From a virus: DNA of 24,039 bases. The notes beneath the pieces were generated by a model. It did no database searches. It worked only from the letters and a program-made list of their open reading frames with translations, and had not been told where the DNA came from. Location: positions 1 to 24,039 of IMG/VR virus record IMGVR_UViG_3300002460_001118. One strand, 5' to 3'. Both the position numbers and the translations under genes were made by a program. Shown here in pieces: positions 1-7,088 of the stretch (within the stretch, counting starts at the first letter, position 1; each line of letters starts with the position of its first letter).

Positions 1-45
1 CGACCGCGCCTGAAGTTCATCGGATGTCGTCTCTGCCATAGGCAT
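1..45 (-). CDS. Start of another gene, cut by the window edge
   Basis: ATG 45 overlaps the previous stop as TGATG and reads MPMAETTSDELQARS before the edge; ATG 39 is an in-frame alternative. Only 15 codons are visible, so the product is unknown. The packing fits the same operon continuing to the left. Confidence 0.45.
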   Translation of the reverse strand, partial: MPMAETTSDELQARS

Positions 46-158
46 CACCTTTTCGCCTTGCCGCGTTTCGCGGCACGTTTGCGGCCCTTGGCAGCGAACT
101 GGGCCATCTTCTTGAAGCGGCCGCCGCCGCCGGGTTTCATGGATGCCTTAGCCATCAT
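45..158 (-). CDS. Small basic GGGGRF-motif protein (37 residues)
   Basis: ATG 158 overlaps the previous stop (ATGA); a second ATG at 155 is also possible. It contains SMKPGGGGRFKKM followed by a wholly basic Ala/Lys/Arg helix. Short phage proteins with a KPGGGGRF motif are common near structural genes and their role is unknown. The stop overlaps the next start as TGATG. Confidence 0.6.
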   Translation of the reverse strand: MMAKASMKPGGGGRFKKMAQFAAKGRKRAAKRGKAKR

Positions 159-325
159 CTCTTTCCCTTTCTCGCCTTTTTGCCCTTGCCCTTGCGCTTG
201 GGCTTGCTCTTCTTGCGCGCCTCCTGCATCATCCCGGCCATGTCCATCATTTCCTCGTTGCGCATCATGTGGCCGCCGGGCATCTTGTGCTTCGTGTGCC
301 CACTTGGGTAGCCGTGCTTAGCCAT
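155..325 (-). CDS. Small His/Met/Lys-rich protein (56 residues)
   Basis: ATG 325 behind GGGAG, overlapping the previous stop. The N-terminal half, MAKHGYPSGHTKHKMPGGHMM, is rich in His, Gly and Met; the middle has EEMMDMAGMMQEA; the end is nearly all Lys and Arg (KPKRKGKGKKARKGKR). Small proteins with a KHKMPGGHMM-type motif occur in phage structural regions to my recollection. Could bind DNA or metal. Linked to the next gene by ATGA. Confidence 0.65.
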   Translation of the reverse strand: MAKHGYPSGHTKHKMPGGHMMRNEEMMDMAGMMQEARKKSKPKRKGKGKKARKGKR

Positions 326-728
326 CGTTCGTCTCCCTCGCTTCGTAGTCGGCGTTGTCTACCCTGGGGTATGACCGGAATGAGCCGAGAATGCGCCCGG
401 TCTTCTCGTACCACTTCTCCGGCTTCTCGGCCGGCCCCTTGCGTTTCCATGGCATCTCGGGCATGGTGAAGACGTAGCGATGCCCGCGCTCGAACTGGCG
501 TTCGTCGTCTACTTCCACAACAACTACCTCCCCGGTCCCGCCACGGCGGCCGTACTTCTTGTCGATGGAACGCGCTAGACCAGGATCGCGTGTCGTGAAT
601 GCGCCACTCGATCCGAACTTCATGAAACGGCCTTCGCCGCCAATGCCAATAACATCCTTCGTGGTGGCCTTGACGACCTCCCACATCTTGGCGCGTGTTA
701 CTTTACCGACTGTCCCTTTTCTGGGCAT
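318..728 (-). CDS. Hypothetical basic protein (136 residues)
   Basis: ATG 728 overlaps the dehydrogenase stop by 26 bases, with AGGA upstream. An N-terminal segment (KVTRAKMWEVVKATTKDVIGIGGEGRF) is followed by a beta-rich centre (TGEVVVVEVDDERQFERGHRYVFTMPEMP) and a basic, Tyr/Arg-rich end. No recognised domain and no metal site. The composition is that of a real folded protein rather than a shadow. The stop overlaps the next small gene by eight bases, so it belongs to the same operon. Confidence 0.65.
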   Translation of the reverse strand: MPRKGTVGKVTRAKMWEVVKATTKDVIGIGGEGRFMKFGSSGAFTTRDPGLARSIDKKYGRRGGTGEVVVVEVDDERQFERGHRYVFTMPEMPWKRKGPAEKPEKWYEKTGRILGSFRSYPRVDNADYEARETNDG

Positions 729-1587
729 TCAACCATTCCTGTACGATGCTGTAGACGATCTTAGCTGCCTTGGTGCGGCTGTCCACCGTTTCACCAGCGA
801 CGTGATGGGTGACAAGCATCCCCGCCCTGCGCAAGAGATTGTAGTCAGCGGCGCCGTTCTCCTCGCCCGATACGACATCAACGGCAATGCGCACGTCGGG
901 CCTCAGCTTGGCGAAAGCAACCAGATCGCGTTCCACTATGATATCACCTCTTGCGGTATTTATCAATATGGATTGCGGTTTCATCCTCTTGAGTAAGCCG
1001 CCATTGATGATGCTGCGCGTCTCCTGCGTCGAGGCGCAGCACACGATCACGGCGTCACAAGTCGCAAAGATCTGCTTCAACGTGCGCCGTCCAGGAGCAT
1101 CGACGTAAGGATCGTAGTAGAACACATCTGCGCCGAACAGGGTGCAATAGGACGTAAGCTTCCGTCCGATCCGTCCACGCCCGATGAGGCCGACACGCTT
1201 GCCGTCAAGTTCTCTCGCCGGCGGCCTGCGCAGGCGCTCCAGCAGCAACAGGAAGGTGAATTCGGAAGGAGCAGTGATCTTCTCTAGGTCTTCACGTCGA
1301 TCCGCCAGAGACCGGAATGCGATGCCGCGCTCTTGCAATATGTCAAGTTTGACATGACTGATGCCAATCGAGGGTGTCACCAAGAGCTTCAGCGCCGGAA
1401 AGTGGTCCAGTGCGTCCTCTTCCACGATGAAGCCTTGTTTGGGATTCACGACCCAGATCGAGACATCTTCGCCGCGCGGCAGGTTCTTGCGGTCCCAAAC
1501 TTCAAGCCAGCGGCAGTTGATCAGCGCATCGAAGTCACGCACGATCCAATGACTGAAGTCAACCGGAGCGGTGAACAGTAGCTTCAT
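703..1587 (-). CDS. D-isomer-specific 2-hydroxyacid dehydrogenase
   Basis: 294 residues. NAD(P)-dependent enzyme of the SerA/formate-D-lactate dehydrogenase family, interconverting 2-keto acids and D-2-hydroxyacids. Rossmann motif VGLIGRGRIGRKL (132-144), the acidic residue after the next strand in FYYDPYVDAP, substrate-binding Arg in NTARGD (Arg213), Glu in the SGEENG loop (242-243), and the general acid His in THHVAGET (260-267). AGGAG lies upstream of the ATG, inside the end of the oxidase gene. It is the last enzyme of the sugar-acid cassette; the matching oxidase/reductase pair suggests inversion or control of a 2-hydroxyacid, but the substrate is unknown. Confidence 0.88.
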   Translation of the reverse strand: MKLLFTAPVDFSHWIVRDFDALINCRWLEVWDRKNLPRGEDVSIWVVNPKQGFIVEEDALDHFPALKLLVTPSIGISHVKLDILQERGIAFRSLADRREDLEKITAPSEFTFLLLLERLRRPPARELDGKRVGLIGRGRIGRKLTSYCTLFGADVFYYDPYVDAPGRRTLKQIFATCDAVIVCCASTQETRSIINGGLLKRMKPQSILINTARGDIIVERDLVAFAKLRPDVRIAVDVVSGEENGAADYNLLRRAGMLVTHHVAGETVDSRTKAAKIVYSIVQEWLNAQKRDSR

Positions 1588-2614
1588 ACAATGTTCTCCT
1601 GTCTATCTGATCTACTGAGGTCAGGCCGAGCAGCGCCATCGATGTTTCGAGTTCTCGCTTCAAGATACCGATGGCCAATTCAACGCCCTTCTGTCCGTTG
1701 ACGAGTAGTCCATAGAGGTAGGGCCGCCCAATCAGGACTGCTGACGCCCCAAGGGCCACGGCCTTGATGATGTCCGTCCCTCTGCGGATGCCGCCATCCA
1801 CGATAATGGGCAGCGACGTGGCCGCGACGATCTCCGGTAGTACATCGATTGCAGACGGTAATCCGTCAAGACTGCGCCCCCCATGATTGGAAACAATGAC
1901 GCCGGATACACCGTGGTCTTGGGCGCAAATCGCGTCGTCTGGTCTAAGAACGCCCTTGATCCACACCGGGACGTTTACGGCTTTGCAGATGTGCTCTAGG
2001 TCTTGCCATGTGAAGTCCGGCGCCAAGCGCGGGTGGTATATTCCCCCGCGGGCCGGGTTCTTGACTCCGAATAGATGCGGTGGTTTCACCCACCTCGGAA
2101 GTTTGATGTGTCTCCACGCATCACGAAGACCGTGAACGGGCTGATCTACGGACACCACGATTGCTTTGGCGCCAGCGCGCAGGGCGCGGTCTAGGAGACG
2201 ATCCGTGAAGTCTCTGTCCGATTGTGGGTACAGTTGGAACCATAGATCGCATCCCGTGCCCGCCACCATCTCGATGGGAATCGACGACATGGTACTCAAG
2301 ATCGTCGTCACGCTGCTATTGTGAGCTGCCCGTCCGACGCCGATCTCGCCAGACCAATGAACAAGTATACCTGCCCCGGTAGGGGCAAGTAGGATAGGCA
2401 ATGCGTGGCGCTCTCCAAGAATTGTGGTCGAAGTATCTACACGCGACACGTCCACACATGCCCTGGGAAGCAGTCGGATTTCCTCCAGGGCGCTGATGTT
2501 TCTGTGAAGCGTCCACTGATCGCCTGCCCCAGTGAATATGAATGCGCGCTGTCGTTTACTGGCTCGCTTGTAGGCCAGCCGCTCCAGTTCCGGTATACTC
2601 CCAGGCTTAGACAA
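1559..2614 (-). CDS. FMN-dependent L-2-hydroxyacid oxidase/dehydrogenase
   Basis: About 351 residues; no ATG fits, so TTG 2614 (or TTG 2620) is taken, with GAGGG upstream and overlap with the NeuB stop. Family: glycolate oxidase/L-lactate dehydrogenase, FMN TIM barrel turning a 2-hydroxyacid into a 2-keto acid. Motifs: GAGDQWTLHRN near the N-terminus, DVSRVDTSTTILG, WFQLY, SVDQP, WIKGVL (catalytic-site Lys), SNHGGRSLDG (catalytic His and Arg), DGGIRRGTDIIKAVALGA and LIGRPYLYG. The Tyr that in spinach glycolate oxidase is Tyr24 is Phe here, otherwise the active site looks complete. It overlaps the next dehydrogenase gene by 29 bases. Confidence 0.85.
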   Translation of the reverse strand: MSKPGSIPELERLAYKRASKRQRAFIFTGAGDQWTLHRNISALEEIRLLPRACVDVSRVDTSTTILGERHALPILLAPTGAGILVHWSGEIGVGRAAHNSSVTTILSTMSSIPIEMVAGTGCDLWFQLYPQSDRDFTDRLLDRALRAGAKAIVVSVDQPVHGLRDAWRHIKLPRWVKPPHLFGVKNPARGGIYHPRLAPDFTWQDLEHICKAVNVPVWIKGVLRPDDAICAQDHGVSGVIVSNHGGRSLDGLPSAIDVLPEIVAATSLPIIVDGGIRRGTDIIKAVALGASAVLIGRPYLYGLLVNGQKGVELAIGILKRELETSMALLGLTSVDQIDRRTLYEATVHRSG

Positions 2615-3263
2615 TGGCAACCCTCGATAGTGGTCTCCCAATCTCGACCAACGTCTTGAGCTCCTCGGGGCTGGCGCTGAATGGATTATCGCGCACCGAT
2701 GTCGGAACCTTGTTGAGTGTGAAGTGCTTCTCGATGTAGCGTGCCCCGCGCGCAACAGCCAGCAGGCAAGTTTCGATGCCGTGGGTGTGGTCGCTGTAGC
2801 CGTAGTAGCGATGGAACGACGGGGGCATGCCCTCGACCTTCAGCGTCGGATACTGGTCCGTGGTGAAGATCCAGCGCACATTGTGCCGCCACGGACGCCC
2901 GTGGTCAATGGGGGTCGTGACCGAGACGAACGTCTCCGCACCGCCCAGAAGCACCTTCTCGACGAGTGGATCGTCAGCCATCTGGTGGGCGATCTTGAAG
3001 CGCTTCATCCCGACCGACTGGGCAATGTCCAGTCCCGCCTCACTCCAGATCGAGGCCATGAACTCGATCCCGATGAGACGGCAGTAGTCTGCCACCGCCC
3101 CGGCGAACTCATAGGAGACGTGGCGCACGGGGTCGTCTTTGGGCCAGCCCAGTTGCATCTTGAAGATGTCCGCCCCCGCCCACTTCGCCAAGCGGGCCAT
3201 CTCACAGGCCAGGGCGGGGCTTCCCTCGTGCATCGAACCAATCTCGGCCACAAAGCGTATCAT
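2607..3263 (-). CDS. NeuB-like ulosonic acid synthase, short form
   Basis: 218 residues. The NeuB family condenses phosphoenolpyruvate with a hexosamine-type aldehyde to make a nine-carbon 2-keto-3-deoxy acid in the cytoplasm. Visible TIM-barrel motifs: AEIGSMHEG (6-14), GADIFKMQ (30-37), YGYSDHTHGIE (154-164) and RYIEKHFTL (175-183); the His residues in the last two match the metal-binding histidines of NeuB. Typical NeuB proteins are about 330-350 residues because of a C-terminal antifreeze-like (SAF) domain; that domain is absent and the region after the first sheet is also compressed. GGAG upstream; coupled by ATGA to the zinc protein. Confidence 0.85.
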   Translation of the reverse strand: MIRFVAEIGSMHEGSPALACEMARLAKWAGADIFKMQLGWPKDDPVRHVSYEFAGAVADYCRLIGIEFMASIWSEAGLDIAQSVGMKRFKIAHQMADDPLVEKVLLGGAETFVSVTTPIDHGRPWRHNVRWIFTTDQYPTLKVEGMPPSFHRYYGYSDHTHGIETCLLAVARGARYIEKHFTLNKVPTSVRDNPFSASPEELKTLVEIGRPLSRVAIV

Positions 3264-3547
3264 TCTTGATTCTCCAGTTCTTCATAGTCGTGGGGCAATT
3301 CTCGCATCGGCAGCACCTCGACTGGTCTGCGCTCCTGCGCCGCCTCCAGGCATCTGGGACACGGGGCGATGAAAACGAGGTTCTGTCTACGCCGCGGAGA
3401 CTTGGCCACAATAACATCTTTACACAGGCCGTGGTGACACACGCTACAGCGAATCTCAAAGAACACCTTGCCCGTGAGATGGGGCGTCTCCCTTTCTCCG
3501 TCTTTGTTCTTCGCGTCAGGTCCGTAGTAGACGCCGCGGATCTTCAT
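3260..3547 (-). CDS. Zinc-binding small protein between sugar genes (95 residues)
   Basis: 95 residues with CSVCHHGLC (about 34-42) and CPRC (about 63-66), giving a probable zinc-ribbon site. The N-terminus KIRGVYYGP and central EIRCSVC region look beta-structured; the C-terminus is acidic. Start ATG follows the cytidylyltransferase stop by two bases with a weak ribosome-binding site; its own stop overlaps the NeuB-like start as ATGA. Not a known part of sialic acid pathways; it could be a regulatory or structural partner. Confidence 0.65.
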   Translation of the reverse strand: MKIRGVYYGPDAKNKDGERETPHLTGKVFFEIRCSVCHHGLCKDVIVAKSPRRRQNLVFIAPCPRCLEAAQERRPVEVLPMRELPHDYEELENQE

Positions 3548-3551
3548 GCCG

Positions 3552-4316
3552 TCATCTCTGTCTCATCAGTGCTTCGGAAAGAATGAAATCGACCTCGGTG
3601 TCGATATTCACCGACCTTTCTGGCGGCATGAGCCAGGGGCGGCTATTCTCGTGCCCGAACAGCCGGCCGTTGGGTCCCATTAGGGAGCCACGCCGAACAC
3701 AGTAGATCGATCCGTTGCGGATGTACGCCTTCGGCTCCAGCAAGCGCCTTTGCCCGTGTTGCGGTTCGGGCACACAGAAGTCCACGATCTTGCCGTTGAC
3801 CAGTTTCTTCACGCGCGCCGGGTGATGGTCCTCAAGCACCGTCATGCCGATCACGCTGTCGGCGGCCAATATCTGGAGTTTCTCGACTGCGCCATCGATA
3901 TCCTCAACCGTCTTGAATGGATTGGTCACGCGCAGCTCGACGACGATGGAGCATTCGCGTCCAAGTCGCGTCTCTATCTCGCCCACGGCATGCCGCAGCG
4001 CATCGAGCGAGGGCGTGTTGTCCTGCGCCAGTTCCGGAGGCCGCAAGATAACGTCGCATCCACTCTCCAGAGCCAATTGCATCGCAAACTCGTCGTCCGT
4101 GCTCACCACGATGCGGTCGATGTACTGCGACGCCTTGGCCTCATCAATGGTATACATGATGAGTGGCCTTCCCAGGAGTGGGCGCACGTTCTTTCCTGGC
4201 ACGCCCTTCGATCCGGCGCGCGCCAAGACGACTCCTAGAACAAATGTATCACTCAGCGCGTCACGAAATACAAGATCACGAGCAGCACGAGGGATGTCAA
4301 CATCAACGCTATCCAT
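3552..4316 (-). CDS. CMP-ulosonate (NeuA-type) cytidylyltransferase
   Basis: About 254 residues from ATG 4316, which has GGAG eleven bases upstream; this start lies inside the membrane-peptide gene, and a longer form from ATG 4337 is possible. Activates a 2-keto-3-deoxy sugar acid (sialic, legionaminic, pseudaminic or Kdo type) with CTP to give a CMP-sugar. The diagnostic nucleotide-binding motif is LARAGSKGVPGKNVRPLLGRP (31-51). VVSTDDEF, PSLDALRHAV, ELRVTNPF and, near the end, NIDTEVDF with likely metal-binding Asp residues follow the family. The exact sugar cannot be told. It pairs with the NeuB-like gene downstream. Confidence 0.85.
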   Translation of the reverse strand: MDSVDVDIPRAARDLVFRDALSDTFVLGVVLARAGSKGVPGKNVRPLLGRPLIMYTIDEAKASQYIDRIVVSTDDEFAMQLALESGCDVILRPPELAQDNTPSLDALRHAVGEIETRLGRECSIVVELRVTNPFKTVEDIDGAVEKLQILAADSVIGMTVLEDHHPARVKKLVNGKIVDFCVPEPQHGQRRLLEPKAYIRNGSIYCVRRGSLMGPNGRLFGHENSRPWLMPPERSVNIDTEVDFILSEALMRQR

Positions 4317-4375
4317 GCCAGGTATATCTCCTTCCATGTATCGAATGGGTGATCGTCGTGCAGGTCTTTCTTCAT
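4253..4375 (-). CDS. Single-helix membrane peptide (40 residues)
   Basis: ATG 4375 overlaps the methyltransferase stop as ATGA. Charged, His/Asp-rich N-terminus (MKKDLHDDHPFDTWKE) followed by one strong transmembrane helix, IYLAWIALMLTSLVLLVILYFV, ending in a Thr-Arg tip. Probably cytoplasmic N-terminus. The 3' half overlaps the start of the cytidylyltransferase gene in another frame. It could anchor the sugar-modifying enzymes to the membrane or be a holin-like peptide; only the topology is supported. Confidence 0.65.
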   Translation of the reverse strand: MKKDLHDDHPFDTWKEIYLAWIALMLTSLVLLVILYFVTR

Positions 4376-4932
4376 TTCGTCGCCACCGCAATCAGCGGCG
4401 TCAACCGCGTGGTCTCGTCCTGTTCGTTGTTGAGTGTCCAATCAAAGAGTTGGACCCGTCCAAATGAAAGGGATAACGCATCGCGGAACTCGCGCGCTGT
4501 CCATTCTCTCTCGTGGAGCCAGTTCCGGCGCAGGTCGGCGTGGGCGTTGCGGGCCGACACGAAGAGATGACCCCCGTTTACGAGATTGAGGGCGATGTTC
4601 GCAAGCGCTGCCTGCCACTCCACGATGTGCTCCAGCGCCTCGATCATCACCGCTGCCTGGAACAGGGTGTTGCTCCGCCACGTGCGGGCGTCTCCGTGTA
4701 TCCATTGTATATTCGCGGCCTTGAGATGCTTCTTGGCGAAATCCACCGCCTCGGGGTTCTCTTCGATAGCCGCGATGTGCCGCGCAAAAGGCGTGAACTG
4801 GAGTGTACCAAATCCGGTACCAAATCCGATCTCCAGCACACGTGCGTCCGCGAGATGAGGCGCGATGGTCTCGTAGAGATCCATCTGCGGACTCATGAAG
4901 TACCGGAAACGTCGCCAAAGAATGTCAGCCAT
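4372..4932 (-). CDS. Class I SAM-dependent methyltransferase
   Basis: 186 residues from ATG 4932, chosen because GGAGG lies just upstream and the ATG overlaps the previous stop by eight bases. Rossmann-like SAM fold: motif I VLEIGFGTGFG (32-42), acidic end of strand 2 in AAIEENPEA (54-62), HGDARTW (79-85), and VMIEALEHI (95-103). The sequence resembles small methyltransferases that act on small molecules, sugars or lipids; no DNA-methylase NPPY/DPPY motif. Because it sits between the glycosyltransferase/pentapeptide genes and the CMP-sugar genes, an O-methyl group on a glycan is one idea. Coupled by ATGA to the membrane peptide. Confidence 0.85.
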   Translation of the reverse strand: MADILWRRFRYFMSPQMDLYETIAPHLADARVLEIGFGTGFGTLQFTPFARHIAAIEENPEAVDFAKKHLKAANIQWIHGDARTWRSNTLFQAAVMIEALEHIVEWQAALANIALNLVNGGHLFVSARNAHADLRRNWLHEREWTAREFRDALSLSFGRVQLFDWTLNNEQDETTRLTPLIAVATK

Positions 4933-5683
4933 CGGCCCTCCGCGCACTATTCCCTTGAAACGACATCGCGCCCGTAAAGTTGCGAGACACGACCACGAAG
5001 CCCTCTGCCGGTTCAAGCGCCCACTCGCCCGTCGCCTGGTTGTACCAGCGGACGAAGCTCGCCTTGTCCTTGTGCGCCACGTGGTCCGTGATAGCGCCGT
5101 CGAAGCGCGCGCCCCAGAAGTCGGCGTAGCGCACGTCGCAGAACGTCATGTCTGTCCCGAAGAACTGCGCGCTCTCGGCCATCGCGTGCCGCAGCCACAC
5201 CCGCCACATCTTGGCATCCAGGAAGCTGGCGGCCTTCATGTAGGCCATACTCATGTCGGAGCCGGATAGATCGGCGTCCTCAAACTTCGCCAGACGCAGG
5301 CAGGAACGCGAGAAGTCGCACTTGATGAGTGTTGCACCGGTAAAGTCTGCCCCCTCGCAGTCCGCGCCCCTGAAGTTGGCGTTGGTCAGGTTCATGCCCC
5401 GCAAGTTCGCACCGCGCAAGTCCGCCCTGCGTAGATCCGCACCCACCAGCAATGCGTGCGCGGCGACCATGTTCTTGGGATCGAGGCGGTCATTCTGTAG
5501 ACGGGCAATGATCTCCAGGTAATGCCGGTTGTGTTCTGCGCGCCAGCGCGCTAGCCACTCCTGCTCGCTCTCGCCTTGCGGACCCTTACCGCGGTTCGTG
5601 ATCGCTTCTACGACCGCGCGGTGATGTCCCAGGGTCGGGAAGCCGTTCTTGTCGTACTGGCAGTCGCCGATCTCAATTCGCAT
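4925..5683 (-). CDS. Pentapeptide-repeat protein, paralogue 1
   Basis: 252 residues, longest of the trio. Residues 1-75 form a helical N-terminal extension (HHRAVVEAIT, WLARWRAEHNRHYLEIIARL) absent from paralogue 2. Residues about 78-200 are regular pentapeptide repeats (GADLRRADLRGANLRGMNL, then GADFTGATL), expected to fold as a beta-helix. Then FWGARFDG..TD, KASFVRWYN and SFQGNSAR match the common C-terminal tail, though more weakly (the GGxxSY.P.PG part is altered to GEWALEPAEG). Ribosome-binding site weak; start coupled to the upstream zinc-finger gene. The stop overlaps the methyltransferase start by eight bases. Confidence 0.85.
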   Translation of the reverse strand: MRIEIGDCQYDKNGFPTLGHHRAVVEAITNRGKGPQGESEQEWLARWRAEHNRHYLEIIARLQNDRLDPKNMVAAHALLVGADLRRADLRGANLRGMNLTNANFRGADCEGADFTGATLIKCDFSRSCLRLAKFEDADLSGSDMSMAYMKAASFLDAKMWRVWLRHAMAESAQFFGTDMTFCDVRYADFWGARFDGAITDHVAHKDKASFVRWYNQATGEWALEPAEGFVVVSRNFTGAMSFQGNSARRADG

Positions 5684-6023
5684 GGATCAACACCATCTTT
5701 TCTTTGGGAAGTTTTCCCATCTTGTGCGTCATAGTCGCCCACACAAAGTCCACACCATCGGTCCCTTCGGGCACATTCTTCCGTATGATCTCTTCGGTGA
5801 ATTGCAGAGTGCAGACGTACTGCGATCCTCGATAGCAATGAATGCGCACACATTGGTCGAGAACCCCCACGCGTTCTGTCCAACACACCAATCCGTTTAG
5901 GAACCACGGGTTGCGCGGTCCCAGCGTCGTATTGCGATACGGCGCGTGGTCAGACGCCCCACACCCAATACATGGCTTTCCATCATTAGAAAAGCGCCCA
6001 CAGTATGCGCAGTGTTTACTCAT
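5673..6023 (-). CDS. Small zinc-finger-type protein (116 residues)
   Basis: Begins MSKHCAYCG with four Cys at 5, 8, 18 and 21 (CxxC...CxxC), a compact N-terminal zinc knuckle. The rest is a mixed alpha/beta region with NPWFLNGLVCWTERVG and RIHCYRGSQYVCTLQF, ending in PKEKMVLIHAN. The ATG overlaps the end of the second pentapeptide gene by eight bases and the stop overlaps the next pentapeptide gene by eleven. A nucleic-acid or protein-binding role is possible; not recognised as a named family. Confidence 0.7.
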   Translation of the reverse strand: MSKHCAYCGRFSNDGKPCIGCGASDHAPYRNTTLGPRNPWFLNGLVCWTERVGVLDQCVRIHCYRGSQYVCTLQFTEEIIRKNVPEGTDGVDFVWATMTHKMGKLPKEKMVLIHAN

Positions 6024-6582
6024 TTTCTATCTTCTCCCTTGCCGCGTTCTCTTGGAACGTGATCGTGCCCAGCGCGCTTTCAGTCATCTTGGGCCACCCA
6101 GGAACTGGCTCGTAAGACGCCGGCCCGCCATGCGGGTTACTCCACCAGATGTACGTCGCCTTGCTGGCATTGCGCATGAGTTCGGTAGTCGTGCCGTCGA
6201 ACTTGGCCCCAAGAAACTCCGCGAATGCCACATCCGCCAAGGTCATGTCGCAGTTCACGAAGAGGCTGTTCTTGGCGTTGGCCCGCCGCCAGATCGACGC
6301 CGCCAGCATGCAACCACGAAACAACACGCCCTTTAGGTAGGCCATACTCAGGTCTGCACCCGTCAGATCGCATTCCTGGAACTCCGCCAGATAGAGATTG
6401 GCGCGGCTGAAGTCCGTCTTGTGGAAGCTGCACTGAATGAAGATCGCCCGCGAGATGTCAGCCGCCCGCAGGTTGGCGTTGTCGAAGTGCACGCCGACGA
6501 AGCGCTTGCCCTTGAGAGAACAGCGTTCAAGATTGGCGCCCGTAAGCGAAGCCCTGCGCGCAATGTCAAAGCGTGTCGTCAT
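6016..6582 (-). CDS. Pentapeptide-repeat protein, paralogue 2
   Basis: 188 residues from ATG 6582, taken because it overlaps the previous stop as ATGA; extra upstream codons belong to the zinc-ribbon gene's territory. Pentapeptide repeats start almost at once (residues 10-130: TGANLERCSL, NANLRAADIS, SRANLYLAEF, TGADLSMAYL). The tail GAKFDGTTT (125-133), KATYIWWSNPHGGPASYEPVPGW (141-163), ESALG and TFQENAAR (168-182) is the clearest copy of the C-terminal domain shared by all three paralogues. The shortest of the three, lacking the N-terminal helical extension. Function unknown; a beta-helix acting by surface mimicry or as a structural spacer is possible. Confidence 0.85.
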   Translation of the reverse strand: MTTRFDIARRASLTGANLERCSLKGKRFVGVHFDNANLRAADISRAIFIQCSFHKTDFSRANLYLAEFQECDLTGADLSMAYLKGVLFRGCMLAASIWRRANAKNSLFVNCDMTLADVAFAEFLGAKFDGTTTELMRNASKATYIWWSNPHGGPASYEPVPGWPKMTESALGTITFQENAAREKIENE

Positions 6583-7088
6583 TCGCAATTCCCGCACTGG
6601 AACTTGCCCGGCCGGACAACCGACATCGCGTCCTTGCCGCACGTCGGGCACGTCTTCGAGATCGTCTGATACCCATCGCTGATCACCACGTCGTCCCGGT
6701 CAACGGTATATGGCGGGAACAAACAGGCATCGCACAGCGTCTTGATCCAGTACTCGCCGCGCGCCCTGCCGGGTTGGCCGCAGATCTCGCACGTTTTCTG
6801 TGAATCCACCTCGGCCCAATGGATCAAGTTGTTCACCCACTGCGGCGCGCTGCCGATGTAGAAGCGCAGCGCGCCGTACTTCTCCTTCACCTGGTAGATC
6901 CATGTGCCGGTTTTCAGGCATGCTTGGAAGCACTTCTCAACCAGCTCTCCCCACCCCGGCAGCACACACCCCTGGACCTGTTTCAGAGACCACGACTTGC
7001 CCAGAACTGCCGCAGGAACCCGGCGACGGAGACGCAGGAACCAGATGTGCGGGCGTGACTGGTACCAGTGCCAGAGAAGCGTGTTCAT
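6579..7088 (-). CDS. Double zinc-ribbon protein of a phage-type conserved family
   Basis: 169 residues. Contains the string WIYQVKEKYGALRFYIG (63-79) followed by an AE..S..TCEICGQPG segment; this combination, with KE(K)xGxLRFY before a CxxC zinc site, recurs in conserved hypothetical proteins of phages and bacteria. Four Cys (100, 103, 119, 122) form one likely zinc site and Cys147, 150, 165, 168 a second, C-terminal ribbon. The N-terminus is Trp/Arg-rich. Zinc ribbons often contact nucleic acid, but no nuclease residues are evident. Start ATG overlaps the previous stop (ATGA), with GAGG upstream. The stop overlaps the second pentapeptide gene by ATGA. Confidence 0.75.
   Translation of the reverse strand: MNTLLWHWYQSRPHIWFLRLRRRVPAAVLGKSWSLKQVQGCVLPGWGELVEKCFQACLKTGTWIYQVKEKYGALRFYIGSAPQWVNNLIHWAEVDSQKTCEICGQPGRARGEYWIKTLCDACLFPPYTVDRDDVVISDGYQTISKTCPTCGKDAMSVVRPGKFQCGNCE

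Noticed and set aside
1340-1355. 16-base palindrome ATGTCAA-GT-TTGACAT
   Set aside because: It lies inside the dehydrogenase coding sequence, has no -10 box at the right distance on either strand, and no gene starts nearby.
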